Below, in pieces: positions 7,213-14,830 of a stretch of 64,000 nucleotides of DNA. Source of the DNA: Bacteroidales bacterium. Lineage in GTDB: Bacteria; Bacteroidota; Bacteroidia; Bacteroidales; UBA932. Each line of letters opens with the position of its first letter. The stretch's first letter is position 1. Both the position numbers and the translations under genes were made by a program. A model generated the notes under the pieces. It saw only the letters and a list, made by a program, of their open reading frames with translations, was not told where the DNA came from and did not search any database. The stretch is taken from positions 62,001 to 126,000 of the forward strand of contig JAFXVX010000019.1 of the NCBI GenBank assembly GCA_017534745.1, given 5' to 3'.

Positions 7213-8919
7213 TTATTCCTCTATATTGATATTCACTTTGATGGGGTAAATGCCGGCGCTTCTGGCTTCGGCCATTTTCTGCAGGAGAAGTTCAGTCCCG
7301 CGGAGCTTGTCCGTGAAACTGCGTTTGATGAAGGCGTTTCCGACGAGGACGATATTCACCACGATTTCGTAGCCGAAACCGGTGTCGTCCCGGTCCAGCC
7401 GCCTGCCTGTTTCCAGGCGGCTTATCAGGCTGTCCTCTATGCCGTAGAGCACCATAAGCTGCTTCCTGCAGAAGAATTTGATGTCAGCCATGGTGACGAG
7501 GCGGTCGCCGGTCACCATGAAATAGCGCAGGAGGCTTCCGGTTGCTGCTTCGTCCTTGACCTCGTCCATGCCGGGAGCCGGCGTGGCAATCATTGCGGTC
7601 CCGGCGGGGGAGAAGCCTGAAGGGGCCTCGAACGGGGTGCCGAGGAACGGGTTTATTGCCGCGCCTGCCGTGGTGAGATACCTGACATCCAGGCTGAAGT
7701 CTTTCTTCTGCTGACTGAGCGGGCCGCGAGGCATGAGATAGACTCCGGACACGTTCCGGAGAACATCCTGGGCGCTTTCGCTCTTGAGCTGGGCCATGGC
7801 GGACTCCAGCTGCACGACGGCCTTGCCGGCCACCTCGCTGCTCAGCTGCCGGAAGGCGTAGAAATCGGAACGGTATCTGGTGACTATGCAGTTGAGCAGT
7901 TTGTAGAGGCTTCCCTGGTTGAATCGGTCTCCGGCTACACCCCTGATTTCCAGCGGAGTGTCACCGTAAATCTGGGTCTCCGGAGGACGTATGAGGTGGA
8001 GGAACTGCCGGGACGAAAGATCATCGTCCGGCGAGGCGCTCTGCCCGCCGACAAGGTGTGCGATGGGGTTCTGCGCCGAAATCGTGACCTCTCCGACGCT
8101 GGCGTTGACAAGCAGGATGGCGTTGAGCGCCAGATTCTCCCTGTCGAAGGAAAACTTGTCGGAAATGCCGGTAAACTCGAAGATAAGGTCTATCTGGTCG
8201 GTCTCGGAGGGGATGAACGTCTCCGGGGAATGCTTCTTGACACAGAAGAGCCGGACATTCTGACGGGCGAAAAGGTCCATCGGGAGGAGGGAAGTGTTCC
8301 AGAGCTGTCCGAGGTTATAGGACATCGAGTCGGGGGAGAACAGCGGTGAGAGCGGAAGCTCCGAGTAATGCCAGGGCTTCACCAGGGGAAGAAGCCGGTT
8401 TCTGACGGAAATGTGAACGTCGGCGAAATCGACGCCCTTTATGGCGAAGGTAAACTGCGACAGGTCGGTGACGGGGAACTTGAACCTGAGCGATACTTTC
8501 CATCTGCGGCCGTCAAGGCGTGTCACGGAGTGGATCGTGGCGTTGAGGGCCCTGGATTCGAGCAGTGGAATGAACGGATGGCCTCCCTGAAGGAGAAAAC
8601 GTGTGTTTTCTCCGACGGCGATTTCTTCAACGTCGTCCTGGAGGGCCGTCTCGACAACGGCAGTCGCAGGGACGGCGTGGCCCATTTCATAGGGTACGAG
8701 GAGGCGGGCGAAGTCTTCCAGTACTTCGCTCTTGAGCCTTTCGATCTCGCTGTCGATTTCGTTTGACTGATATGCCAGGGCTGTCATCAGGAGCGAGAAC
8801 ACGGGATCGTCTCCGAGACCTTCAAGGTCTTCGGCCCGGTCGCTCTGATTCCAGACTGCCTGGGCTTCTTTCAGCAGTTCATCGGCCTTCTGGCGTGTTT
8901 CAAATGATATCTGTTTCAT
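7213..8919 (-). CDS. tssF: T6SS baseplate subunit TssF
   Basis: 568 residues, typical TssF length. The N-terminus has the family layout: a helical start, then DPVFSLLMTALAYQSNEIDSEI and LLVPYEMGHAVPATAVVE, followed by beta domains (FPVTDLSQFTFAIKG) and, at the C-terminus, a long region with the receptor-like end (MADIKFFCRKQLMVLYG). TssF works with TssG, TssE and TssK in the wedge that surrounds the VgrG spike in the cytoplasm. It lies 6 nt after tssE and 5 nt before the ubiquitin-like gene, placing the UBL gene inside the baseplate block. I recognise the family with good but not absolute confidence, because the Bacteroidota forms are divergent. Confidence 0.85.
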   Translation of the reverse strand: MKQISFETRQKADELLKEAQAVWNQSDRAEDLEGLGDDPVFSLLMTALAYQSNEIDSEIERLKSEVLEDFARLLVPYEMGHAVPATAVVETALQDDVEEIAVGENTRFLLQGGHPFIPLLESRALNATIHSVTRLDGRRWKVSLRFKFPVTDLSQFTFAIKGVDFADVHISVRNRLLPLVKPWHYSELPLSPLFSPDSMSYNLGQLWNTSLLPMDLFARQNVRLFCVKKHSPETFIPSETDQIDLIFEFTGISDKFSFDRENLALNAILLVNASVGEVTISAQNPIAHLVGGQSASPDDDLSSRQFLHLIRPPETQIYGDTPLEIRGVAGDRFNQGSLYKLLNCIVTRYRSDFYAFRQLSSEVAGKAVVQLESAMAQLKSESAQDVLRNVSGVYLMPRGPLSQQKKDFSLDVRYLTTAGAAINPFLGTPFEAPSGFSPAGTAMIATPAPGMDEVKDEAATGSLLRYFMVTGDRLVTMADIKFFCRKQLMVLYGIEDSLISRLETGRRLDRDDTGFGYEIVVNIVLVGNAFIKRSFTDKLRGTELLLQKMAEARSAGIYPIKVNINIEE

Positions 8920-8925
8920 GGTCTC

Positions 8926-9378
8926 TTACTTCCAGACATTGATAACGGTGGAATACTGGTAGGCCTTTCCGGTGGAGATGATCTTTCCTTTCACGACGAC
9001 GTAGATCTTCCTCTCCTGCCTCGCATAGGTCATGGACACTTTCACATCGGAGAGACGTTTCTCGTAGTTCTCGATTTTTTCCCTGAGCCTGGCGGCAAAG
9101 GTGTTGAGGTTGCTGGACGAACCGCTGAGTTTTTTGCTGTAGATGCCTTCAGGGTCGTCGCTTTCGTCGGCGGAGGAGTTGTACACCACGCCCTCGTTCT
9201 CATTGAAAATCTCAAACCTGAGATTGTTGAAAATAAAACCGTAAACCGGATCGGCGGCGGAGTCTCCGCAGGGCGTGGACATGAGCAGCGAAAGGGCGCT
9301 GTCTATCGCCTTTTTGGAGTTGTCGATACGGGCCAGGCGGCCTTTTTCAATGCGGAGGGGTATGGACAGGTTGCTCAT
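8926..9378 (-). CDS. tssE: T6SS baseplate subunit TssE (gp25-like)
   Basis: 150 residues, the size of phage gp25/TssE. The pattern is an N-terminal basic start, a helix (SKKAIDSALSLLMSTP), a segment corresponding to the gp25 turn (DPVYGFIFNNLRFEIF), then a helix (NTFAARLREKIENYEKRL) and a terminal beta hairpin (KIYVVVKGKII). TssE links the inner tube start to the sheath and wedge. It sits between tssK (7 nt) and tssF (6 nt) in the order expected for a baseplate block. The usual EExR-type signature is not obvious, so the call leans on size, fold pattern and position. Confidence 0.75.
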   Translation of the reverse strand: MSNLSIPLRIEKGRLARIDNSKKAIDSALSLLMSTPCGDSAADPVYGFIFNNLRFEIFNENEGVVYNSSADESDDPEGIYSKKLSGSSSNLNTFAARLREKIENYEKRLSDVKVSMTYARQERKIYVVVKGKIISTGKAYQYSTVINVWK

Positions 9379-9385
9379 ATTCCGA

Positions 9386-10525
9386 TTACATCATGGGGAA
9401 AAACTCTTCTTCTTCCTCTTCGGGCACATAGAGGGCGTTGTAGAGCGCCTCGTAGAGCTCCGGATAGAGTTTGTCGTGGAGGGACGGATCCAGCTCGCCC
9501 GAAAGGGTATCGTGAAGCTCCGGCTTCATCTTTTCGTCGATGAATTTGCGGAGCGTCTCCGACAGCTTCTCGCTGAGCTCGGTGCGAAGTTCTTCCTTGA
9601 TCTGCCGCAGCAGGTCGGCGCGGAGCTCCGGATTGAGTTTCTCGTAGAGCTCGGCCTTAGCCTGGGCCAGAAGGGCTTCGTAATCAATCGAATTGTCCTC
9701 CAGGACCACTGTGTCGAGGATGCTTGCGGCGCCTCCGAGGTAGTCCGAAAGCCACTGGAGCCATTTCTGGAGATCGTACTGCGAGACAGCGGGGATTTCG
9801 ACAGGGTTTTCCGTGTTGGGCTTGACGATGTAATAGTCGATGGCCTGGGCAATCTCCCGAGTGAGCGTGACGAACTCACTGACGCTGCCGTCCCAGCGGT
9901 ATCCCTTCAGGATGAACATATAGCGCAGCAGCGCACGTTTTCCTTCCCCGTCGGCGAGGTTCGCGTGGGAGGAGAGGACCTCCAGCTTTTCAGCGAACGA
10001 GGCCCCGTAAACGGCAAACCTCGGGTCGCTTTCGAGAACAAGGCAGGGCGGGATGAATTCATCGTCGCGGGAGAATATTCCGTCCGACACCTTGAAGCGG
10101 GCTACCGGGAACAGGTCCTCCTTGTCCAGCTCGTCCAGCGAGTGGATGGCAAACTTCTTCTGGGGACGGACGTACGGCACGCCTTCCTTCTCAAACGCGG
10201 TGTCTTCCCCGCCGGGGGCGACGGTAAGATAGTACTCCTGCCCGAACAGCATCGGGATTGCGACGGAGACCGGCTCGTCGGCGCCGATCAGTCTCCCGGA
10301 CGGCAGGACAGCCGAGCACTGGAATCGCGCTATCTCGAATGTGTTCTTCACAAATGCGCCGGCGGCTGAAAACGCCGCTCCGGGCAGAATGCCGAACCGT
10401 TCTCCGCCCAACGCGGCCCGTACGGCCGCCTGCTGGCGGAAATCCAGGTTCCGGTCAAGCTCTTTCAGCGTCTGCGCTGAAAGCTCCATCCCGGGGGCCC
10501 AGTTTATTCTTGCATCAATGTCCAT
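9386..10525 (-). CDS. tssK: T6SS baseplate/membrane-complex connector TssK
   Basis: 379 residues from ATG at 10525, which follows the tssG stop by one base (TAATATG); an ATG 24 nt further upstream would overlap tssG and add eight poorly fitting residues. The N-terminus NWAPGMELSAQTLKELD matches the TssK shoulder start, and LFPVARFKVSDG fits the beta region. The C-terminus is odd: after ~residue 265 it becomes repetitive and acidic-helical (repeats of the type ELYEKLNPEL, KLSETLRKF, ELDPSLHDKLYPELYEAL), ending EEEEEEFFPMM. TssK normally connects the baseplate to the membrane complex through its C-terminal domain, so the helical tail may fit the unusual envelope proteins here. Confidence 0.8.
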   Translation of the reverse strand: MDIDARINWAPGMELSAQTLKELDRNLDFRQQAAVRAALGGERFGILPGAAFSAAGAFVKNTFEIARFQCSAVLPSGRLIGADEPVSVAIPMLFGQEYYLTVAPGGEDTAFEKEGVPYVRPQKKFAIHSLDELDKEDLFPVARFKVSDGIFSRDDEFIPPCLVLESDPRFAVYGASFAEKLEVLSSHANLADGEGKRALLRYMFILKGYRWDGSVSEFVTLTREIAQAIDYYIVKPNTENPVEIPAVSQYDLQKWLQWLSDYLGGAASILDTVVLEDNSIDYEALLAQAKAELYEKLNPELRADLLRQIKEELRTELSEKLSETLRKFIDEKMKPELHDTLSGELDPSLHDKLYPELYEALYNALYVPEEEEEEFFPMM

Positions 10526-10526
10526 A

Positions 10527-11309
10527 TTACAGTTCTGTGTTATAGTCAAGTATCATGTTTTCATCCAGACGGGGGGAGGCGGAGTGGTGCCTGACAAGGA
10601 TGTCGAGGCGCACTTCCGCGGGCATGAACCACTCGGAGAGGAAATCCCTGAGCGGCAGGATATCTGCCTGGAGGGTCCTGAACTCTTCTGCCGTAAGATC
10701 CGGCTTGAGAAGTTCAAAGCGGATATGGGGTATCCACGCCCTGGTGCTGTCTTCTTCGCTGAAGCGTCCGTCGCGGCGGACGACTTCGCAGTCGAAGACG
10801 GAGGAGAGCAGCCGGCGGAGCATCTCCATATCACCCCTCCAGTGGCGGATATAGGGCAGAAGGACGGCGAACTCCCTGATATATGGGTTCTTCTCGGCTT
10901 CGATGTCGTAGCCGAAGAAGGTCCTGAGGATAAAGGAGAGTTTGTCGGAGAGCAGCTCCGAGACGTCCTTCTCCACTTTGAGGCGACGGCGGAACTCCAC
11001 CGAATCAAACGGCAGGAACGCTTCCGAGAGGACCCTGCGCTGCAGGTTCAGCTGCCGGTGCTTTTCCTGGACGTCTCCGCTCTTGAGGTCGTCTTCCATC
11101 GAGAGGAGGCCCTGGGGCAGGAGGTCCAGCAGGCCGTCCCGGGAGAGCCACACCGTGGCCTCCTCGGGGCTTATCTCCATCGCGTCGTGGCTGTAGTTGC
11201 GGTAGAACGTGCCGTCATAACGGACGATCCACTTATCCTCCAGCTCCGGATAGAGGTAGGTGAGCAGCATCTCGGCTCCGATCTCTGTGTTCTGAACAGA
11301 CTTTCTCAT
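10527..11309 (-). CDS. tssG: T6SS baseplate subunit TssG
   Basis: 260 residues. It shows the TssG pattern: a tail-proximal region with PYIREFAVLLPYIRHWRGDMEMLRRLLSSVF-like helices (conserved L..Y......G.....ll...f), then FRTLQADILPLRDFLSEWFMP and a final beta strand. TssG partners with two TssF copies in the wedge. Its start overlaps the E1 gene stop by 4 nt and tssK begins one base after its stop, so E1, TssG and TssK are likely made from one coupled message. The N-terminal ~90 residues are poorly conserved with what I know of the family. Confidence 0.75.
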   Translation of the reverse strand: MRKSVQNTEIGAEMLLTYLYPELEDKWIVRYDGTFYRNYSHDAMEISPEEATVWLSRDGLLDLLPQGLLSMEDDLKSGDVQEKHRQLNLQRRVLSEAFLPFDSVEFRRRLKVEKDVSELLSDKLSFILRTFFGYDIEAEKNPYIREFAVLLPYIRHWRGDMEMLRRLLSSVFDCEVVRRDGRFSEEDSTRAWIPHIRFELLKPDLTAEEFRTLQADILPLRDFLSEWFMPAEVRLDILVRHHSASPRLDENMILDYNTEL

Positions 11310-12433
11310 TGCATTTCCATATATGCTTCCCCTGAAGATGTGCTGACGTGCAGCACTTCTTTTTCGGGGATTCCCAACTGTCCCACCGTGAGGGACTTGT
11401 AGGGAAATCTTTCATCGATTTCCCTGTATTCGTGCTGGTACAGGGCGCTGAAGGGAAAGCCCCTCCAGTCCGGGTCCTGTCCAAGCCTCTCCGCCACTTT
11501 CCTTCCCGGAAGCATCACTGTGAGCGATGCATTATTATCTTTCCTTATCACACGGTCCACGAAGCAGTCTGCGCTGAGGTGGATCGTCACTTTTTCCGCG
11601 CCGAGCTCTTTTCCGAGCATTTCCAGCGCCTGCCCGACCGTGGTCTCTGCCGTCACGGCGGTCTCTTTCACAGGCTCCCACCTGTCGTGGACCGGGCAGT
11701 CGTCGTCCCAGGCGGCGAGCTCGACGACCCTTGTCGTCATGTGCTCTCCCTCGAAGCAGAACATCCGTCCGCAGAGGGAGGTGAGAGCGCCTTCTTCAAG
11801 CAGCTCCGGGTGGAGGAGCTTAAGCGCCTCCTGCACCTGTACCGCTCCCGTCACCGAGGCGATGATCGAGCTTGTCGGGGCCTTCCCGGCCTGCTCGTCC
11901 CGGCGGATGATCTCCGGGCAGGGGATTCTCCTCGCAAGGTCTTTCAGCCCCTCGGGCCCCAGCTGGCAGGCGTAGCAGTTTTTGCCCGGGACAAAAACCC
12001 TCACTGTACCCTCCAGGTAGCTTATACCGCCATCGACCCACGGCACTCCGGCCCTCATGCAGAGCCTGTTGATGCAGTAGCGGGCCCACCGGTTGTCCAC
12101 GCATCCTATCACCACATCCATCTTCCGGATGAGCCCGAGGCCGACATCGAAGGCGACATCGCCACGGACAGTATTTATTTCAATGCGGGGATTCATCCCC
12201 GCGAGGCGTTCTGCCACCACATCCACTTTGAATCTTCCCTTCAGCGCGTCTTCCCTTGAAAAAAGAACGCTCCGGCTCAGGTTCCCCGACTCCACGCGGT
12301 CGAAATCAACCGCCCAGATGTGCTCCGCTCCCATAAGGGCGAGGTTTTTCAGGACCTCGTTGCCCAGGGCGCCGCACCCCACGACCATTATCTTCGCGGC
12401 GGAAATCCTGTCTGCCCTGAAGGGACTATTCAT
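11306..12433 (-). CDS. E1-like ubiquitin-activating enzyme (ThiF/MoeB fold)
   Basis: 375 residues. The adenylation domain is clear: VVGCGALGNE (17-26) nucleotide loop, D44FD-RVESGNLSRSVLF (46-58) with the E1-type Arg, and GCVDNRWAR (110-118). Cys153/Cys156 (YAC) with Cys246 could bind zinc, though only three Cys are obvious. Cys172 in RRIPCPEI occupies the place of the catalytic Cys of E1s. The C-terminal ~120 residues form an extra domain ending SLTVGQLGIPEKEVLHV, a motif I associate with small prokaryotic E1s. It would adenylate Gly105 of the UBL and form a thioester. Overlaps: 8 nt with the upstream gene, 4 nt with tssG. ThiF or MoeB proper is unlikely as no thiamine or molybdopterin gene is near. 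Confidence 0.87.
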   Translation of the reverse strand: MNSPFRADRISAAKIMVVGCGALGNEVLKNLALMGAEHIWAVDFDRVESGNLSRSVLFSREDALKGRFKVDVVAERLAGMNPRIEINTVRGDVAFDVGLGLIRKMDVVIGCVDNRWARYCINRLCMRAGVPWVDGGISYLEGTVRVFVPGKNCYACQLGPEGLKDLARRIPCPEIIRRDEQAGKAPTSSIIASVTGAVQVQEALKLLHPELLEEGALTSLCGRMFCFEGEHMTTRVVELAAWDDDCPVHDRWEPVKETAVTAETTVGQALEMLGKELGAEKVTIHLSADCFVDRVIRKDNNASLTVMLPGRKVAERLGQDPDWRGFPFSALYQHEYREIDERFPYKSLTVGQLGIPEKEVLHVSTSSGEAYMEMQ

Positions 12434-13118
12434 CGCCCGGCGTCATTTTCATCTGTGTCCCGGCCTGGGCCTCCTCGGCTTTCTTCTTGGCCTCTTCCTT
12501 CTTTTTGTCCCGCTCTTCCTTATATATATTGTAGGCCTTTTCAATCTCCTCTTCCTTGGCTGCCTTCATCTTCCCCGCAATGTCGCCGGCATCGTCATGA
12601 ATCTTCTTCAGGGTGTCTTTGGCTTCATCCAGCTCGTCCTTCGGCGCTCCGGCGAGTTTGAGGGCGATCTGCGCCGTGGCCGTGTTGAAGGTAGCATCCA
12701 TCTGGGCTTTGCACACGTCGGAGAGCACTCCCACGGCTTCAGTGAGGAACTTGTAACGCGCATCATCCACGGGGGGAACGGTCGCAAGGATGAACTTCTC
12801 CTCGTCGTCCTCCTCGTCCATGCCTACAAGTTCTATCTTGTATTCCGGATGGACATCGTTGATGGCTTTGACAAGGGGCATAAGCAGGTCCTGGTCGTTG
12901 GGATAGATTTCGAACTGGTCATCCCTTTCGGGAGCGTTCCTTGCTTTGGCGACTTTCTCGATGGCGAACTTGTCCCCGTCAAGATCTACGAACACGCAGA
13001 GCAGCGCTTCCGGCTGCGCCAGGACGCTGAGATTGGAGTAGCGGTAGTTCAGAAGGGCCGCGTAGCCGCTCATCTTGCTCTGGGCATTGTCCAGAATGCC
13101 GACGACACTTTTTTTCAT
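12426..13118 (-). CDS. Unknown 230-residue protein in the T6SS/ubiquitin-like operon
   Basis: Not recognised. No signal peptide or membrane helix, so cytoplasmic. The first ~115 residues look alpha/beta (ALLCVFVDLDGDKFAIEKV, KFILATVPPVDD), then a long charged helical region (roughly 150-220) rich in Lys and Glu (MKAAKEEEIEKAYNIYKEE) that is probably coiled coil, ending in a loose TQMKMTPGDE tail. It overlaps the PEGA gene (4 nt) and the E1 gene (8 nt), so it is made together with the E1. It could be a substrate, adaptor or chaperone of the secretion or conjugation machinery; nothing in the sequence decides. Confidence 0.7.
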   Translation of the reverse strand: MKKSVVGILDNAQSKMSGYAALLNYRYSNLSVLAQPEALLCVFVDLDGDKFAIEKVAKARNAPERDDQFEIYPNDQDLLMPLVKAINDVHPEYKIELVGMDEEDDEEKFILATVPPVDDARYKFLTEAVGVLSDVCKAQMDATFNTATAQIALKLAGAPKDELDEAKDTLKKIHDDAGDIAGKMKAAKEEEIEKAYNIYKEERDKKKEEAKKKAEEAQAGTQMKMTPGDE

Positions 13119-14434
13119 ATTCTTTTTTTCTTTTTCAGTTTCATGTAAACGTCCGTGAGGTTGTTGCCCCTCGGAGGAATCTTCTGGGAGACAGCTTTGT
13201 AGCCGTCCTTGGAGAGGGTTACCCTGTAGTTCCTGGTGGCTTCAAGGCGTACGATTTTAGGGGTCTGTCCGTAATCTTTCCCGTCTATAGTGATGTCCGC
13301 GCCTGCCACGTTGCAGTGGATGTTGACGAGACCGTATCCGGCTCCGGCGGCTTCGAGGGTGATTTCCTTCGGGAAACTGTCCTCGATAAGGAGACGGAGA
13401 GGGGAGGAGGACACTCCTTCCTTCCTGGCTTCAACGAAGTGGATGCCCAGAGAGAGGGAATCTTCCCACTCCCCGACGGCTTTTTTCTCCAGGTCAACCC
13501 AGATCTCAGCCTGCGGGTCGTGGGCTGTGATCTTGACGGGAGTAAGCCGGACGGCCGCGAGCGCGACGGAATCGGGCGGGGCGACAGGCATCGGATCCGT
13601 CAGCTTGAGGGGGAGGGGATGAAGGTCTGCGTCCGCGATGGTGAGAAGTTTCTTTTCCGCCCTTCCGACGAGAAGAAGCGAGTCGTAGCAGCATTTGTCT
13701 TTCCTGAAGACATTGACCCTGTGCCAGCCTTCCTGCATACGGAGGCTTGTCGCTTCTTTTTTGCTTATGCGGGCAAGGTCGATGTAGAGGTCCCGCCGTC
13801 CGCGCCACTCCGGCTTAACGGTAAGGTAGGAATAGAAAGGCTGAAGCCTGACCGGGATGTCCGCCCTGACGCTGTCCGAAAGTTCGAATGAACCTTCTTC
13901 CGCCTCATAGAACGGGGATTCGACCCTGTAACTATGCTTTCCTACAGGAAGATACATCTCGACGATGTCGCTCCGGACCTGCTTTGAGAGCGAATCCACG
14001 GTGAGGAGGGTATTGGCAGGGCTCATCCTGAAGATCACCCACTGCTTAGGCGCCTTGAAATCGACCGTGGGGTCTGATGCGAAGAGCAGAGCCCTATAGT
14101 GAGAGTTGACCTTAAGTGACTTGTTTTTGGCTGATTTCCAGGTGTATTGCCCGAAGGACGGGTGGCGGATTACTATGGCCTTGGTCTTTTTCGGGAACTT
14201 CACGGTTACCATCCCGTCTCCTTCCTGCGCTTCGGCCTGCACTTTCCCGTTTGCAAGGAAGGTGAAGCCTTTTTCTTCAGTGACGAAGTCCACGATGGCG
14301 GAGGCTTTGTCCACTTCAATCGTTTTGTTCCACGGCATGCGACGGACTTTGGCAAACTCCTCCACGCTCATCTGCTGCGCTGCGAGCGGCAGGCAGGCGA
14401 GTACGAGAAGTATGACAAGTCCCGTGCGTTTCAT
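13115..14434 (-). CDS. Exported PEGA-domain protein in the T6SS operon
   Basis: 439 residues. Signal peptide at 1-20 (VILLVLACLPLAAQQ). The mature chain is beta-rich with repeated surface-type segments, including PVGKHSYRVESPFYEAEEG and, at the C-terminus, a PEGA repeat: VNIHCNVAGADITIDGKDYG followed by TPKIVRLEATRNYRVTLSKDGY. PEGA domains are small beta domains found in exported and surface-layer proteins. The end is very basic (KLKKKKRI). It sits 2 nt after the PAAR-like gene and overlaps the 230-residue gene by 4 nt. It may be a periplasmic element of the apparatus that binds peptidoglycan or the envelope complex, but this is only position-based. Confidence 0.75.
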   Translation of the reverse strand: MKRTGLVILLVLACLPLAAQQMSVEEFAKVRRMPWNKTIEVDKASAIVDFVTEEKGFTFLANGKVQAEAQEGDGMVTVKFPKKTKAIVIRHPSFGQYTWKSAKNKSLKVNSHYRALLFASDPTVDFKAPKQWVIFRMSPANTLLTVDSLSKQVRSDIVEMYLPVGKHSYRVESPFYEAEEGSFELSDSVRADIPVRLQPFYSYLTVKPEWRGRRDLYIDLARISKKEATSLRMQEGWHRVNVFRKDKCCYDSLLLVGRAEKKLLTIADADLHPLPLKLTDPMPVAPPDSVALAAVRLTPVKITAHDPQAEIWVDLEKKAVGEWEDSLSLGIHFVEARKEGVSSSPLRLLIEDSFPKEITLEAAGAGYGLVNIHCNVAGADITIDGKDYGQTPKIVRLEATRNYRVTLSKDGYKAVSQKIPPRGNNLTDVYMKLKKKKRI

Positions 14435-14436
14435 CC

Positions 14437-14826
14437 TTACTTTCCTTCGGCCAGGCAGACATTGCCGGGCATTGTTACCTCAATGCAGCCTCCCCAGTTG
14501 CAAATGCATTTGCAGTTGTCCAGAAGGGCGGGCATATTTGAAATCATCTCCTGTCCTCCAGGAGCCCAGGGCGCCGCTATGACAGGGATGCATGGCATCG
14601 GTGTAAGGGTCCCCATCGCCGCCGCGGTCGCCGATGCGACCGTCGGATTTGCCAGCGACTGGCACATGCCGAAGGGCATGATGTTGGCCATCGGCTTGTT
14701 GTCCATGATGTTGGCTATCGGCTTATTCTGGACCTTGGCCCGCATCGGGTCTATCACCATCAATGATGACGGCGCCATACCGAAACTGCATTTTAGCAGT
14801 GCTCCTGCACACACGAACTTGCCCAT
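14437..14826 (-). CDS. PAAR-like spike-tip protein (DUF4280)
   Basis: 129 residues. Starts GKFVCAGALLKCSFGMAPSSL and continues with repeated short turns (NKPIANIMDNKPMANIMPFGMC), CNCK-like cysteines (DNCKCICNWGG) and TMPGNVCL, the pattern of the DUF4280 PAAR-like family. These small proteins cap the VgrG trimer as a metal-stabilised point and can carry effectors. It follows the 596-residue spike partner by 4 nt and belongs to the vgrG, partner, PAAR cassette. The cysteines (at least eight) fit zinc or disulphide stabilisation. Confidence 0.87.
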   Translation of the reverse strand: MGKFVCAGALLKCSFGMAPSSLMVIDPMRAKVQNKPIANIMDNKPMANIMPFGMCQSLANPTVASATAAAMGTLTPMPCIPVIAAPWAPGGQEMISNMPALLDNCKCICNWGGCIEVTMPGNVCLAEGK

Positions 14827-14830
14827 AGCG

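Noticed and set aside
9386..10549. ATG at 10549 as the tssK start
   Set aside because: It overlaps tssG by 23 nt and adds residues that do not fit the TssK N-terminus; ATG 10525 follows the tssG stop directly.
6305..12433. The E1/E2/UBL genes as a Bil or CBASS anti-phage cassette inserted by chance
   Set aside because: No cyclase (CD-NTase), effector or DUB partner is seen, E1 and E2 are separate, and the genes are interleaved with baseplate genes through overlaps rather than inserted as one block.
12426..13118. The 230-residue protein as a ribosome-recycling-factor relative
   Set aside because: Similarity was limited to the Lys/Glu-rich helical end; no RRF-specific motif is present, so I left it unassigned.
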